Source: Liolophura sinensis
Taxonomy: Eukaryota > Mollusca > Polyplacophora > Chitonida > Chitonidae
DNA length: 64,000 bases
Direction: 5' to 3'
Assembly (NCBI RefSeq): GCF_032854445.1
Contig: NC_088303.1
Coordinates: 3,911,501 to 3,975,500 of the forward strand
The notes below the pieces were generated by a model. It saw only the letters and a program-made list of their open reading frames with translations. It had not been told where the DNA came from and ran no database searches. The first letter of the stretch is position 1; the number at the start of each line of letters is the position of its first letter. The translations under genes and the position numbers were made by a program. Shown piece by piece: positions 26,347 to 36,883 of this stretch.

Positions 26347-26913
26347 TAGAGAAGGAGAATAATTGTTGCTGGTAAGTTAGTCATGAACGTATCTCGTCTT
26401 GAGCCTTTCTCGGAATTATGGCTTACTGTGTGTAGCACAGCGCAGACAATGTTAGAGTCTGGACTTTTCCGTCTCTTCTGTGGTCCAGGTTGGAGGTTTT
26501 GTCCGTGCATTGATAGGCATACGGCTGCGATTGCACATCATTCCCTAAGTATATGTATCTTTCCCATAATTATGTGTTATCATCAGGCTTGTTCAGGGTT
26601 AGGCGCTTGAAAATTCCAATTGATTGCAAGTATACAGCCAGCTGTGTGTTTCAGTCTGCTCCTCGAAGCCATCTAAAGTCATACATCCCACATAACATAT
26701 GGATAGCACCTAGATGCGTAGTATCCTCAACAAATTACAGAATTCCTTGTATCATGTCGGCACGTTTAGGTGCATTTGTCCTCCTATAGACCTCTTATGT
26801 TTGCCAGTCCCATGTGATCTGTTCTCGGTGGAGGTTTATTTTGGATGTATGATACACAACGTGGATATCAAAAGTCTTATCAGGATTACTGTTTGCTATT
26901 GCTATATTCAGAA

Positions 26914-27277
26914 TGTGTAACCCCTAATAACGATAATACTGTTACATAATCCACTTTCTAAATGACATCTATACGTGTTTGATATATTTACCTACGGGAG
27001 CGGTGTCATTTCTGATCATCGGAGGAGTAATGCATGTTTGCCGTAAAATCTACCGGTCAACTAACTTCTACTTTGGTAGACTTGTTGGTCAAGTGGTCTA
27101 GACGGTTGAAATGCATTGCTGGCGATTTGATGCCTGATCCTGAGGTCGCTGGTTCGAAGCCCGCAGTGTTGTCAGGCAATTTTCAGCATTAGAATCTGTG
27201 ATATTTACACAAAGTGTAATCCTCATAGCGATAATAATGTTACTTAATGCGTTTTCTAAATAACATCTATACATGTC
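26914..27277 (+). repeat. ~64-bp direct repeats flanking a tRNA-like insert
   Basis: GTGTAACCCCTAATAACGAT and the following bases (26914-26978) recur with substitutions at 27213-27277 (GTGTAATCCTCATAGCGAT). Between them is a tRNA-like segment with box A TGGTCTAGACGG at 27094-27105 and an exact-looking box B GGTTCGAAGCC at 27151-27161. The whole block is missing at the equivalent point of unit 3 (near 32665). It may be a tRNA-derived SINE remnant inside a local duplication; the internal tRNA stems do not fold convincingly, so no tRNA gene is called. Confidence 0.55.
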
Positions 27278-28189
27278 TAAGGTTGATATTAGTAAACCAT
27301 TCAGTGTAAGAATAATTCGTTTTCTTTTCTGACAGATGACAAATCTTTTAATCTAAACTGTGGCTGGTTATAGTTTGTGGCTCAACAGGCTGTGTCCACA
27401 CTTCTGAACATTTCTAATATGCCAAAGGTATAATGGAAATATTTGAAAGGAAAACGCACTAGGGGAAAACTACAACCATCGGCTGATCGAAAGAGTTTGT
27501 GAAATTATTTAACAAATATGCTAACTAATGAAGGAACAGGGAAGTAGACAAATATTCTGCCATTTCAAATTCATCCATTATTTAAAAGACTTCTATAATA
27601 CAGCTGATATATCACAGTTTTTGTGTAATGAGTGGAACATATGGAACGAAAAGTGGAGGAAAATCCATGCAGTTATATTTACATGATTTAAACACGTATA
27701 CCGAAGAGACGTTAGTGTTTCAGCGTCACGGTGTAAGCATTCCAAAATAATATATAATTCAACTGAAAGAGAAGTAATTCGATAGCTTTCCGTGAAGGGC
27801 AGTTTTATGTAATTAACTATCCGCCTGTCAGTGAAACAGAAGATAGAGTGGTGATTTGGTGAAAATAATACTCCCCCAGCGCATTCAAACTATTTAAGGA
27901 TTTCCAAGCTTATGTGTGAAGCGTAAGCATTATTCACTGTAACTATAAGCGTTGTTGACCCACTCGTCGACATAACAGATTATTTCAAATCGCACAGAAC
28001 ATCTTAACGTCAGACAATCGCAGGTGGTTGTAAGTTCCCTCGACTTCTGCTAAAACAATTTGTCCACTCGCTTGAGCTCTGGCGGTACACAGCTCGTGAT
28101 ATCAAAATACTAGTGTCCAAGCTGATTTTATACACTGCGTCTTCAGAAGAGATCGTCCATTAAACCGGTAGATTTTATTCCTACATGAG

Positions 28190-29010
28190 ATACGCATGTC
28201 GATACTAGGAATTTCTACTAGATATATATCACTGTCCCTTTCCTGGAGGTTCTGTAACAGTATTAAGCCTTTGTTTCACACAATAAGCCTACTCTGCTGT
28301 GTACGACATACATTCAGTGTATATCACTGTTCCTTTCCTGACGATTCTGTAACAACATTAAGCCTTTGTTTCACACAATAAGCCTACTCTGCTGTGAACG
28401 ACATACATACAGTGTATATCACTGTCCCTTTCCTTCTCTGACAGTTCTGTAACAGTATTAAGCCTTTGTTTCACACAATAAGCCAACTCTGCTATGTACG
28501 ACATACATGCAGTGTATATCACAGTCCCTTTCCTTCTCTGACAGTCCTCTAACAGTATTAAGCCTTTGTTTCACACAATAAGCCAACTCTGCTGTGTACG
28601 ACATACATGCAGTGTATATCACTGTTCCTTTCCTTCTCTGACAATCCTGTAACAGTATTAAGCCTTTGTTTCACACAATAAGCCAATTCTGCTGTGTACG
28701 ACATACATGCAGTGTATATCACTGTCCCTTTCCTGGAGGTTCTGTAACAGTATTAAGCCTTTGTTTCACACAATAAGCCAACTCTGCTGTGTACGACATA
28801 CATGCAGTGTATATCACTGTCCCTTTCCTGGAGGTTCTGTAACAGTATTAAGCCTTTGTTTCACACAATAAGCCTACTCTGATGTGTACGACATACATGC
28901 AGTGTATATCATTGTTCCTTTCCTTCTCTGACAGTTCTGTAACAGTATTCAGCCTTTGTTTCACACAATAAGCCTTCTCTGCTGTGTACGACATACATAC
29001 ATTGTAATAC
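28190..29010 (+). repeat. ~92/100-bp minisatellite, about 8 units, inside unit 2
   Basis: Each copy has TATATCACTGTCCCTTTCCT, then AGTATTAAGCCTTTGTTTCA, CACAATAAGCC and GTGTACGACATACATGCAG. Two length classes alternate: a short one with CCTGGAGGTTCTG and a longer one with CCTTCTCTGACAGTTCTG. At the matching position of unit 3 (33725-33815) only one diverged copy exists, so the array grew in unit 2 after the units separated. Confidence 0.93.
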
Positions 29011-29189
29011 GTCTAACAGTTAACCTTCTTATTTCTGATCAAATTTGTACCCAGTTTAATTATGCGCTCTTTATACAAGAAATGGGATCGATGAAAACTT
29101 TAAATCATAACCTATACAGATAGATTTAAAGCACTCAATGTCCTTAAAGCGCTTTTTAGGTCAGACTTGATTCGTTGTTGCTCCCAGTA

Positions 29190-29453
29190 TTTTATTTATT
29201 TATTTGATACTCGCCATACTCTAGAATATTTCATTTATTTGACGATGGCCAACATTATGGTGGGAGGAAACCTGGCAGAGCCCGAGGGAAACCCACGACG
29301 CAGCTCCGCAGGTTGCTGTCAGACCTTTTCACATACGGCCGGATAGGAAGCCAGCATGAGCTGGACTTGAACTCACAGTGACCGCATTTGTGAGAGACTC
29401 CTGGGTCATTACGCTGCGCTAGAGCGCTCACCAACTGAGCCGCGGAGGCCCCA
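29190..29453 (-). mobile_element. tRNA-derived SINE (family A), full length, minus
   Basis: Read on the minus strand, it starts GGCCTCCGCGGCTCAGTTGG (box A) with box-B-like GAGTTCAAGTCC, continues through the GC-rich body and ends with the TATTCTAGAGTATGG-like segment and an AAATAAATA tail. Target-site duplication: TTGCTCCCAGTA (29178-29189) and TTACTCCCAATA (29454-29465), two mismatches. It interrupts block R of unit 2. Confidence 0.88.
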
Positions 29454-29764
29454 TTACTCCCAATAAATATTAATCAACGAGCAATCTCGATCACTCTGCA
29501 ACAAGGTAATCAACAATAAAACTATTAAAAACTAATGAAATTCTAATATATTCTTGTTTTTTTCGCTGAATTACTGCTTGAACATTGTGCAAAAGTGAAC
29601 TGCTGTGTGAAATATTGCTTAATTCTCTTCGCAAGGAATGCGAGATTTTCAGGGTTAAATCTTGAAATGAGGTTTGAACGTCGACTGGCAGTGTTACGCT
29701 GGCTATGTGTGACTTACAATTATCTTGTTACCTATATACCTGTGATGCTTACGTTCTCACACCT

Positions 29765-30027
29765 GTGGCCTCCGTGGCTCAGTCGTTTAAGGCGCTAGCG
29801 CAGCGTAATGACCCAGGAGCCTCTCACCAATGCGGTCGCTGTGAGTTCAAGTGTTCTGGCTTCCTCTCCGGCCGTAAGTGGGAAGGTCTGCCAGCAACCT
29901 GCGGATGGTCGTGGGTTTCCCCCGGGCTGTGCCCGGTTTCCACCCACCATAATGCTGGCCGCCGTCGTATAAGTGAAATATTCTTGAGTATGGCGTAAAA
30001 CACCAATCAAATAAATAAATAAATAAA
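29765..30027 (+). mobile_element. tRNA-derived SINE (family A), full length, plus
   Basis: Head GTGGCTCAGTCGTTTAAGGC, box-B-like GAGTTCAAGTG, body and (AAAT)n tail as in the copy at 7918. The 10-bp target-site duplication TCTCACACCT is perfect (29755-29764 and 30028-30037), pointing to a relatively recent insertion. A short deletion after box B separates it from the 7918 copy. It lies 312 bp from the oppositely oriented copy at 29190-29453, making a potential long inverted-repeat hairpin of about 260 bp arms. Confidence 0.9.
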
Positions 30028-30616
30028 TCTCACACCTATTAAAACTCTACCCTAGAAAATATTGTCATTTCTGCATCAGCTGTCCGGCTTATACTTTAAA
30101 TAGCTCCTTAGTTTTGAGCTGGTTTGCATTAGGCGTCGTTTAGAGAATTGGACTTGCTATTATTGACATGGAACTTCCATATTGATTGATGGCTGGTATG
30201 AATGTCTGTTTAGACGCATAAATTCTCATCTGTTTCATCTATTAATATTTTTTTTTGTCACTTGGAGTAAAATTTTGTGCAAAAATTGAAATGCTATCCT
30301 GAGAAATCTCTGTGAGCGCACTCTGATTGCTCGGTGGTGTCTCTATAAATGTCACGGTCTCTGCATGGCCTCCATGTCCTCTACATCAGCAACTGTCTTT
30401 CACAATTTGCGGATTGTACATTTCCATCGACCGGCACGGCACTTTGCAAAGTTGTCATAGCGCAAAATGGTAAAAGTGTTTGGGTGATAAAACATACCCG
30501 ATTCTTTCATCAATTTTGATAAAGTAGCCAACCTAATGTTGTGTTATCAACTGCTATTTCTATATTAACTAGGTAAATCAAATTCTATACAGGCAGCATG
30601 TTGCTGTATACTCGTG

Positions 30617-30931
30617 AGTGAGTGAGTGCTTGGGGTTTAACGACGAAGGAATCCTTAGGGTGCATGTACGTGTAATGTGCCTTCTTGTTGAAGGACGGAT
30701 TTCCACCGCTCTTTTATTAAATGCTTCTTCACTGAGACGACTTCCCAGAGGCATGAGCCATTATACTGATACGGGTCAACCAGTCGTTGCACTATCCCTT
30801 TCATGCTGAACGCCAAGTGAAGAACTTACAACTACCTCTTTTAAAGTCTTAGGTGTGACTCGATCAAGGATTGATCCTGGATCTACCGGTCCCGAAGCGG
30901 ACGCTCTACCAACTGTGCTATCCGGGCCGGT
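30617..30931 (-). mobile_element. tRNA-derived SINE (family B), full length, minus
   Basis: On the minus strand it begins with a tRNA-like head, GGCCCGGATAGCACAGTTGG with TAGAGCG (box A), and a weak box B (ATCCAGGATCAATCC). It ends with (CTCA)n, seen on the plus strand as GAGTGAGTGAGTGCTTGGGG. A perfect 13-bp target-site duplication, CTGTATACTCGTG, flanks it at 30604-30616 and 30932-30944. It is unrelated in sequence to family A. It interrupts block Q of unit 2. Confidence 0.9.
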
Positions 30932-31260
30932 CTGTATACTCGTGCGAAAGGAACAGGCGTAGGAAATACCCTAAAAGTTTTTGGCCATTGACTGTCAGTC
31001 AAGTGGTAGGTTTTATGTGGCCGTTGTAGCCCTGGTGATCAAGATATAAGAACGGTTCATTGTTCTCAGCGATCGAATCTGCTGTTTTATTGTCAGTGAG
31101 GAACTTAAGGCAAAGTGCACCTTGGAATATTGGAATTCGGATAAGACAAGAGCTGGAGAATTATGGTTTCTTCGTGACTCAATGTCCTTAGTTCTTTACG
31201 CGATAATTCCACCATACTTCTACATCAAGAAACGGACTCTATACAGGTGAATGTGATTCA

Positions 31261-31440
31261 GGTTTTGTTTACTGAGAAGAGAGGCTCTACAGGTGGGCTG
31301 AAGATTTTATTTTTTGAGAAAAGAGGCTCTAAAGATGGGACCAAAGTTTTGTTTACTGATAAGAGAGGCTCGACAGTTGCCCCCAAGGTTTTGTTTACTG
31401 AGAAGAGAGGCTCCATAGCTGGACCCAAGATTTTTGTTCA
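31261..31440 (+). repeat. 42-bp tandem repeat in unit 2, about 4-5 copies
   Basis: Direct copies of the 42-bp motif GTTTTGTTTACTGAGAAGAG plus AGGCTC. The period equals 14 codons, and a frame with a repeating FTEKRGS-type motif stays open across it. The same position holds 2 copies in unit 1 and about 3-4 in unit 3. Confidence 0.85.
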
Positions 31441-32239
31441 CCGAGACCATGGGATCGACATGTGTGCCCACGGATGACTCATGGAGAAGTACAAATGTGG
31501 ATATTGCATTTAATGATATGCACAAACGTACATATTCAGCTACCTATATGTAAACAATTCTGCCCCAGTCATGGTAAGTTTTCAATTTCAAAAGTCGTAA
31601 ACCGGTGTGTTTTGTTTCAACACCAAGATATAACAAACATATATTAAGATGTCATGGACAAGGCACATTCCAGCCTTCAACGGACCGCCATGGAAATAAT
31701 CCGTCCGTCACTTTGGACAACCGTATGCTTTGTGACCACAATTTGTCTATATTTACTATATAAATTAATTTTACAGCAGGTGGATTGTCGTAATATACTC
31801 CGACAGTGAGCGTGGGCCCGAGAAATGCCCAGATGGAGTGGACACTGACCTGCTCATGGAAGTGGTACATACGTGTTTTATGTGAGAGTTATATTCTTAG
31901 CGTTCACGCCAAGGCATCGGTTTCTCGCTTCTCAGGATATGCTCGGCTGTTTAGTCGGCCGAGATTAAACCGAACAATTATTGTTTTTTCATGAACCACA
32001 TTTCTTACTGCTTGTCCTCCATGTGGATTGTCGCACTAGAAAACGTCGGTACTGTTAGTGTGCCCAATACAATCCACAGGTCAAGACCTCATTTGTAACA
32101 TTGGGTCGTCCGAAAGGAAATGAGCTGAAAGACTTATTTGCCGGACTTTGCAGGCTTGGAAGATAAGGTTACAAATGGACATTCACCGATGGTATTCCGA
32201 AACATTTTATAATTTTATAAAATTAATTCATCGACAGAT

Positions 32240-35200
32240 GACTCTATGCGTTGCTGGTAACTTAGTTATTAACGGCCATCGTCTTAAGCCTTTCCCAGGA
32301 TTCGGCTAATGGCACGGCTCTTACCACGGGGACGATACACTAATACCTGACTCAGGATAAAACAGTGTTTGTATGTGGATCTCAAACTTTGCCCGTCCTA
32401 TCTCTGGCCTAGGATTTGTCTGTGCCTTCATATGCATAGGTCTGAAGTTACAAATCACCCCTAAACATATGTATCTACATCGCAGATAACATATGGATAG
32501 CACCTTGGTGCGCAGTTATGCTCAACAAATTACAGAATTCCTGTAATCATGTCTGCACGTTTAAGTTACATTTGTCCTCCTGTAGACCTCTTATGTTTGC
32601 AAGTGCCATGTCATCTGTTCTAGGTGGCGGTTTATTTTACATGCATGATACACAATGTGGGATATTAGTGAACCATTCAGCTCGTGAATAATTCATGCAT
32701 GACCGTTAGGCAAATCACATACGTATCCCACGTATTCTAAACATAAAAGGAATTTCGTGCCTTTTTACCTTATTATCCCATCTTTCGGATATTATTATAG
32801 TTTCTTTCATTTCATCTGTTTAACATGCTGAATTTTTGCTAGAATTATTTATTTATCATCGATCCACATAAAACTTGCTTATGTCAATCAGAAAGCAAAT
32901 GGTTTGTAGCCGTAGATGTAATGTTTTTTAAAGGACTCACTGATGGGAAATCTTGTAATGTAAACTGTGTTTGTCTGCTTATAACTTATGACCTCTATAA
33001 ACTGTGTCCGCGACGCTTGTGGGCCTTTCTAACATGCCTAAGGTACAAGGTAAATATTTCAAAGAAAACAGTCATCTGCTGATCAAAAGAGTTTGTGTAA
33101 TTATTTAATAAATATACTAACAAATTAAGGGACAGGGAAGTAAACAAACATTCTCTCATTTCAAATTCACCCATTACTTCTATAATACAGTTGATATATC
33201 ACAGTTTTTGTGCAATGACCAGAACATATGGAACAAAGTGGAGGAAACGCAATGCAAAAAGCGGCTTATTTGAATTATATTTCGATTCTTTCAAGACGTA
33301 TTCCCTGAAAAAAAGGTAATTTGATAGCTTTCAGTGAAGGGCAATTTTCTGTAATTAACAATCTGCCTGTCAGTGAAACAGAAGATGGAGTGGTGATTAG
33401 GTGAAAAAAATTCTCTCCCAGCGCATTTAAACGATTTAAGGATTCCCAAACTTATGTGTTAAGCCTCAACAATGCTCATTGTAACCGTAAGCGTTGTTGA
33501 CCAGCTCGACAACATAACAGATTATTCAAATGGCACAAAACCACCTAAACGTTGTAGGCAGAGTTCTCTCGATACTTCTCCTAAAACAATTCGTTCGCTC
33601 GGTGCATGGAGTTGTGACGGGGACACAGCACGTGGTATAAAAATGCTAATGTCCACGATGTTTTTATTAACAACTTCAAGAGGGAGATGAGATCCGTATG
33701 CCGATACTGGGGATTTCGATTAAACATATATCGCGGTCCTTCTCCTGACAGTTGTGTAACTGTGTTGAGCTTTTGTTTCACACAGGAATCGGCTATGTAC
33801 AAGATACATACACTGAAATACGATCAATAGTTCAAACGTCTTATTTCTGATCAACTCTGTGACCTATTCTGTGAGACGATCTTCACATACAGTCTAGGAT
33901 CAATGAAGACTATTAATCAAGACCAATACAGATGTATTTAAAATACTGAAAGACCTTGAAACCCTGTTGTAATAAATGTAAATGTCAGTTCTCATTAGAT
34001 CTCACTCATTCTTCACAAATTACTCAACAATAAAAGTACTACTTTGTTTAGAGTGTTTTACAGAAGTTGTTAATTACACTGTACTGACTCCCGCTCGTAA
34101 GAAATACGTGTTTCAGGAATCGCCCTTTGTAGCGATGACGGAGAACGGCGGCTGTAGTATCACAAAATAGGATATGTTACACTGTAGCCTGGAATCGTGT
34201 CACCACTGGACGGGGAAAACACTTTTCATTTCAGAAGACTACATCAGCTGTCAGGCTTCTCATCCATTCCATCCAATAATTCTGTTTTGCCACTTTGAGA
34301 AGAGTTCTGTGTTAAAATCGAAATGCTATACAGAGAAATCGTTTTGGGCGCGCTCTGATTGCTGGATAGTGCCTCTTTAAATGTCACGGTGCTATACCCC
34401 TGTAAGTTGTCTGCTTCAGTAACTCTCTTCCACAACTTGCGGATTGTACCTCTACATCGACCCGCGTGGCAATTTACAAAATTGTCATATCGCAAAACGG
34501 TGAGAGTGTCTGGGTGAAAAAAATCTGCCAGTTTATTTTAACATTTTTGATAAAGTTGACAATCCTGTTTTGTGATCAACATTTATTTTCTATATTTACA
34601 ACGCAAATGGAATTCTCTGCAGACAGCCTGTCGCACCATACACACATGACAGACATGAACCTGAGAAATAGCTCAAAAAGTGTTTGACCATTGATTTGGT
34701 CAGTGAAGTGGTAGGTTTCATGTGGCCGTCATATCACGCTGGGACGACGGTTCAGTGCTTCGCGATCGGATCTCCTGTTTTATTTTCAGTGAGCATTTTC
34801 AGATAAAGTGCGCCTTTGGGGATATTGGAATTCGGGTGAGACAGGAGTTGGGGAGTTATGGTTTCTTCCTGACCCACGGTCCTTAATTCTTATCGAACAT
34901 GTCGGCGGTCTCGACACGATAATTCCACTATACTTCTACATCGAGAAAAGGAGGCTCTACAGGTGCATGAGATTAGGATTTTATTTACTGAGAAGAGAGG
35001 CTCAACAGGTGTGCTCAAGGTTTTATTTACTGAGAAGAGATGCTCAACAGGTGTGCTTAAGGTTTTATTTACTGAGAAGATAGGCTCAACAGAGGGGCTC
35101 AAGGTTTTGTTTGTTGACAGAATCGTAGAACTGAGATTCTGCTTTAATTATACAGCAGGACGTATTCTTCCTTTTTCTAAATTGATGTAATTCTGTTTCA

Positions 35201-36010
35201 AGTTTAAAACCAATACATGTTGTACCCAAAGGCATACACGCATACAGCTAAATAACTTCCCACCATTGTAATTTCACAACTTCACAAGCGGATTTTACTG
35301 TCAACAGAAAATCAGAGCCAAAGTGTGCTATGTTTACTCGGCCCTGTAACACGATGTCGTGGTCCTTGCACACGTATGTAAAGATGTCATACACAAGGAC
35401 AAGCTATCCAGCTTTTCAAAAGGCTCCCCATTGTTTGGGAAATAACTTTGACATTTTTCAAAACTGTATGACATCTTACGCGTTTATTTCTGTCTCGATA
35501 TCTCTTTAAATATTTGGCGTTTTCATGAAATCCCTTCAAAAATTTAAGATACTATCTGGACAAATTGATTTGTACGCTGTTAATTTTCTGGGAGAATAAA
35601 TCTTCAAGTATCATGGCAATTTAAATCATCGGTTCAATTCAGCGGATGTTACGTCAACTCGCACAAATCTGTCATCTGTTGGAAGGATGTAGTTTGTCAA
35701 CATTTTTCTGCAGTTACGACATAAATCGATTTGTAAGCAGGTTGAATGTCGTATGACACTGTCGTCAGTGAACACTGACCTGTTCAGTGATGTGGTACAC
35801 ACGTGTTTTATGTGACAGTTATATCCCCAGCGTTCACCCAGGGCAGTTGCTCCAGTGCGTCTTCGGATAGGCTCTACTGTTTTATATTCTGAGAAAAAGC
35901 GGAGAATGATGCTTTCTGCGCTACCCCTTGCCATCCTGTGTATGTCAGGACCACTGAATACTCGGCTACAGTTAATCACCTAGTTTACAGGGCTAAACAT
36001 CAAGTTGTGA
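32240..36010 (+). repeat. Tandem segmental repeat, unit 3
   Basis: Block T (32240-32660), P (32660-33470), R (33480-34160) and Q (34165-36000), in the same order as unit 2 but free of SINE insertions. The 42-bp motif is present as a short array at about 34977-35110. The tail of Q after about 35200 is more diverged, and homology fades near 36000. A minus-strand open frame of 117 codons at 35626-35979 lies in this repeat and has no intact counterpart in unit 2, so it is not called as a gene. Confidence 0.8.
34977..35110 (+). repeat. 42-bp tandem repeat in unit 3, about 3-4 copies
   Basis: Copies read TTTTATTTACTGAGAAGAGA with GGCTCAACAGG and GTGCTCAAGG. They are more alike to one another than to those in units 1 and 2, which suggests homogenisation within this unit. 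Confidence 0.85.
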
Positions 36011-36824
36011 AATCCTCTGTGCTCCGTGGAAATGAGCCGAAGTACTTGTTCAGGAATGGAATCAGTGGGAAGATGGGTTGTCTTTTTAGGAACATGGGGG
36101 TATTGGCTTAAAAAATAAACAAATCAATACAAAAAAGAATACGTACAGAAGCATATTTCTTCCACGAACACACGAGGCCTTAATGCTACTGACGTTCATT
36201 TTAATTTCAGAATATTTCAAATTAGCAATCATTATCACTGACAACACCAAACTCAAGATGCGCATTCATAATCTACAATGTTTTTTTTCTGATTTTAAAT
36301 TGATTCTCAACATGCTGTATGTATTTACACATTGTTGTGTGAGCCTTCTAATCGTTAAAAAAATCTTTTTTATTAATTTATCATACTCACTCTGAATTGA
36401 TTACGTGATTATATGAAATCTGAACTTCCACCCGAAATGTGAGTACACTATGTTCTGGCGCAACGCGCTATCACTTCGCTTCTTACCAGAACGTACATAG
36501 CTATCGGTCTTGTTAAAAATGTACACAGGATTTCAGACTTGTAAAATATTCATGTCTAACAGTCTATGACCTTTCCTCTCTACCTATTGTAGTCGGAAAG
36601 CACAAAGGTCGAGGCCTGCAGTGTAACCGATCCTCTCAGTACTCTTAAGACTTGAGTTTCAGACTGCACTAGATTAACTTCCCTAGACCTTTCCCTCGGA
36701 AACGTCCTGTCATCTGTGGCTTGTTCTTTTTATCTGTTTGCTTGCTTGCTTTTTTTTTGCATGTCCCCATACAATGACAATTAAATGTTGTTGATATTTG
36801 TGTGAATGTTATCCTCAATTCAGT
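36011..36824. other. Non-coding spacer, nothing firmly recognised
   Basis: AT-rich DNA. A short imperfect inverted pair, CTATGTTCTGG near 36450 and CCAGAACGTACATAG near 36488, could form a small hairpin. No gene is supported. Confidence 0.45.
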
Positions 36825-36883
36825 GGACCATCCGCAGGTTACTGGAAGACCTTCCCACTTAAGGCCGGAGACGAAGCCAAATA
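36825..36883 (-). mobile_element. SINE family A fragment at array edge
   Basis: The plus-strand words CCATCCGCAGGTTACTGG, AGACCTTCCCACTTA and GGCCGGAGACGAAGCCA match the central body of family A in reverse orientation. Both the tRNA head and the tail are missing. The 24-bp minisatellite starts directly after it. Confidence 0.8.

Larger units (their letters stand above)
22930..26369 (+). repeat. Tandem segmental repeat, unit 1
   Basis: First of three diverged units that share the same block order. Block T (about 22930-23560) contains CAAATCATTCCCTGAGT. Block P (23700-24500) contains the CTCCCCCAGCGCATTTAAAC segment followed by TTTAAGGATTCCCAAGC. Block Q (24590-26240) contains GAAATGCTATACAGAGAAAT, GATTGCTGG, GCGGATTGTACCTC and the 42-bp array. 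Unit 1 lacks the roughly 600-bp block R present in units 2 and 3. A short frame at 26103-26157 resembles a signal peptide but is not conserved in frame in unit 2. No transposase or reverse transcriptase is visible. Confidence 0.8.
26370..32239 (+). repeat. Tandem segmental repeat, unit 2 (expanded)
   Basis: Same block order as unit 1, with block R added: T (26370-26900), P (27285-27940), R (27950-29160, continuing after the SINE), Q (30240-32240). It is enlarged by two family-A SINEs, one family-B SINE inside Q, an 8-copy minisatellite inside R and a ~300-bp insertion between T and P. Removing the insertions would bring it near the length of unit 3. Homology to unit 3 is clear, for example GCTTATTTCTGATCAA-type and TGGATCAATGAAGAC-type segments near 29020-29150 and 33830-33920. 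Confidence 0.8.

Noticed and set aside
27085-27167. Intact tRNA gene
   Set aside because: Boxes A and B are present, but the acceptor, D and anticodon stems do not pair convincingly; treated as a tRNA-like insert.
35626-35979. 117-codon minus-strand frame in unit 3
   Set aside because: Belongs to repeat block Q; the corresponding region in unit 2 does not preserve the frame.
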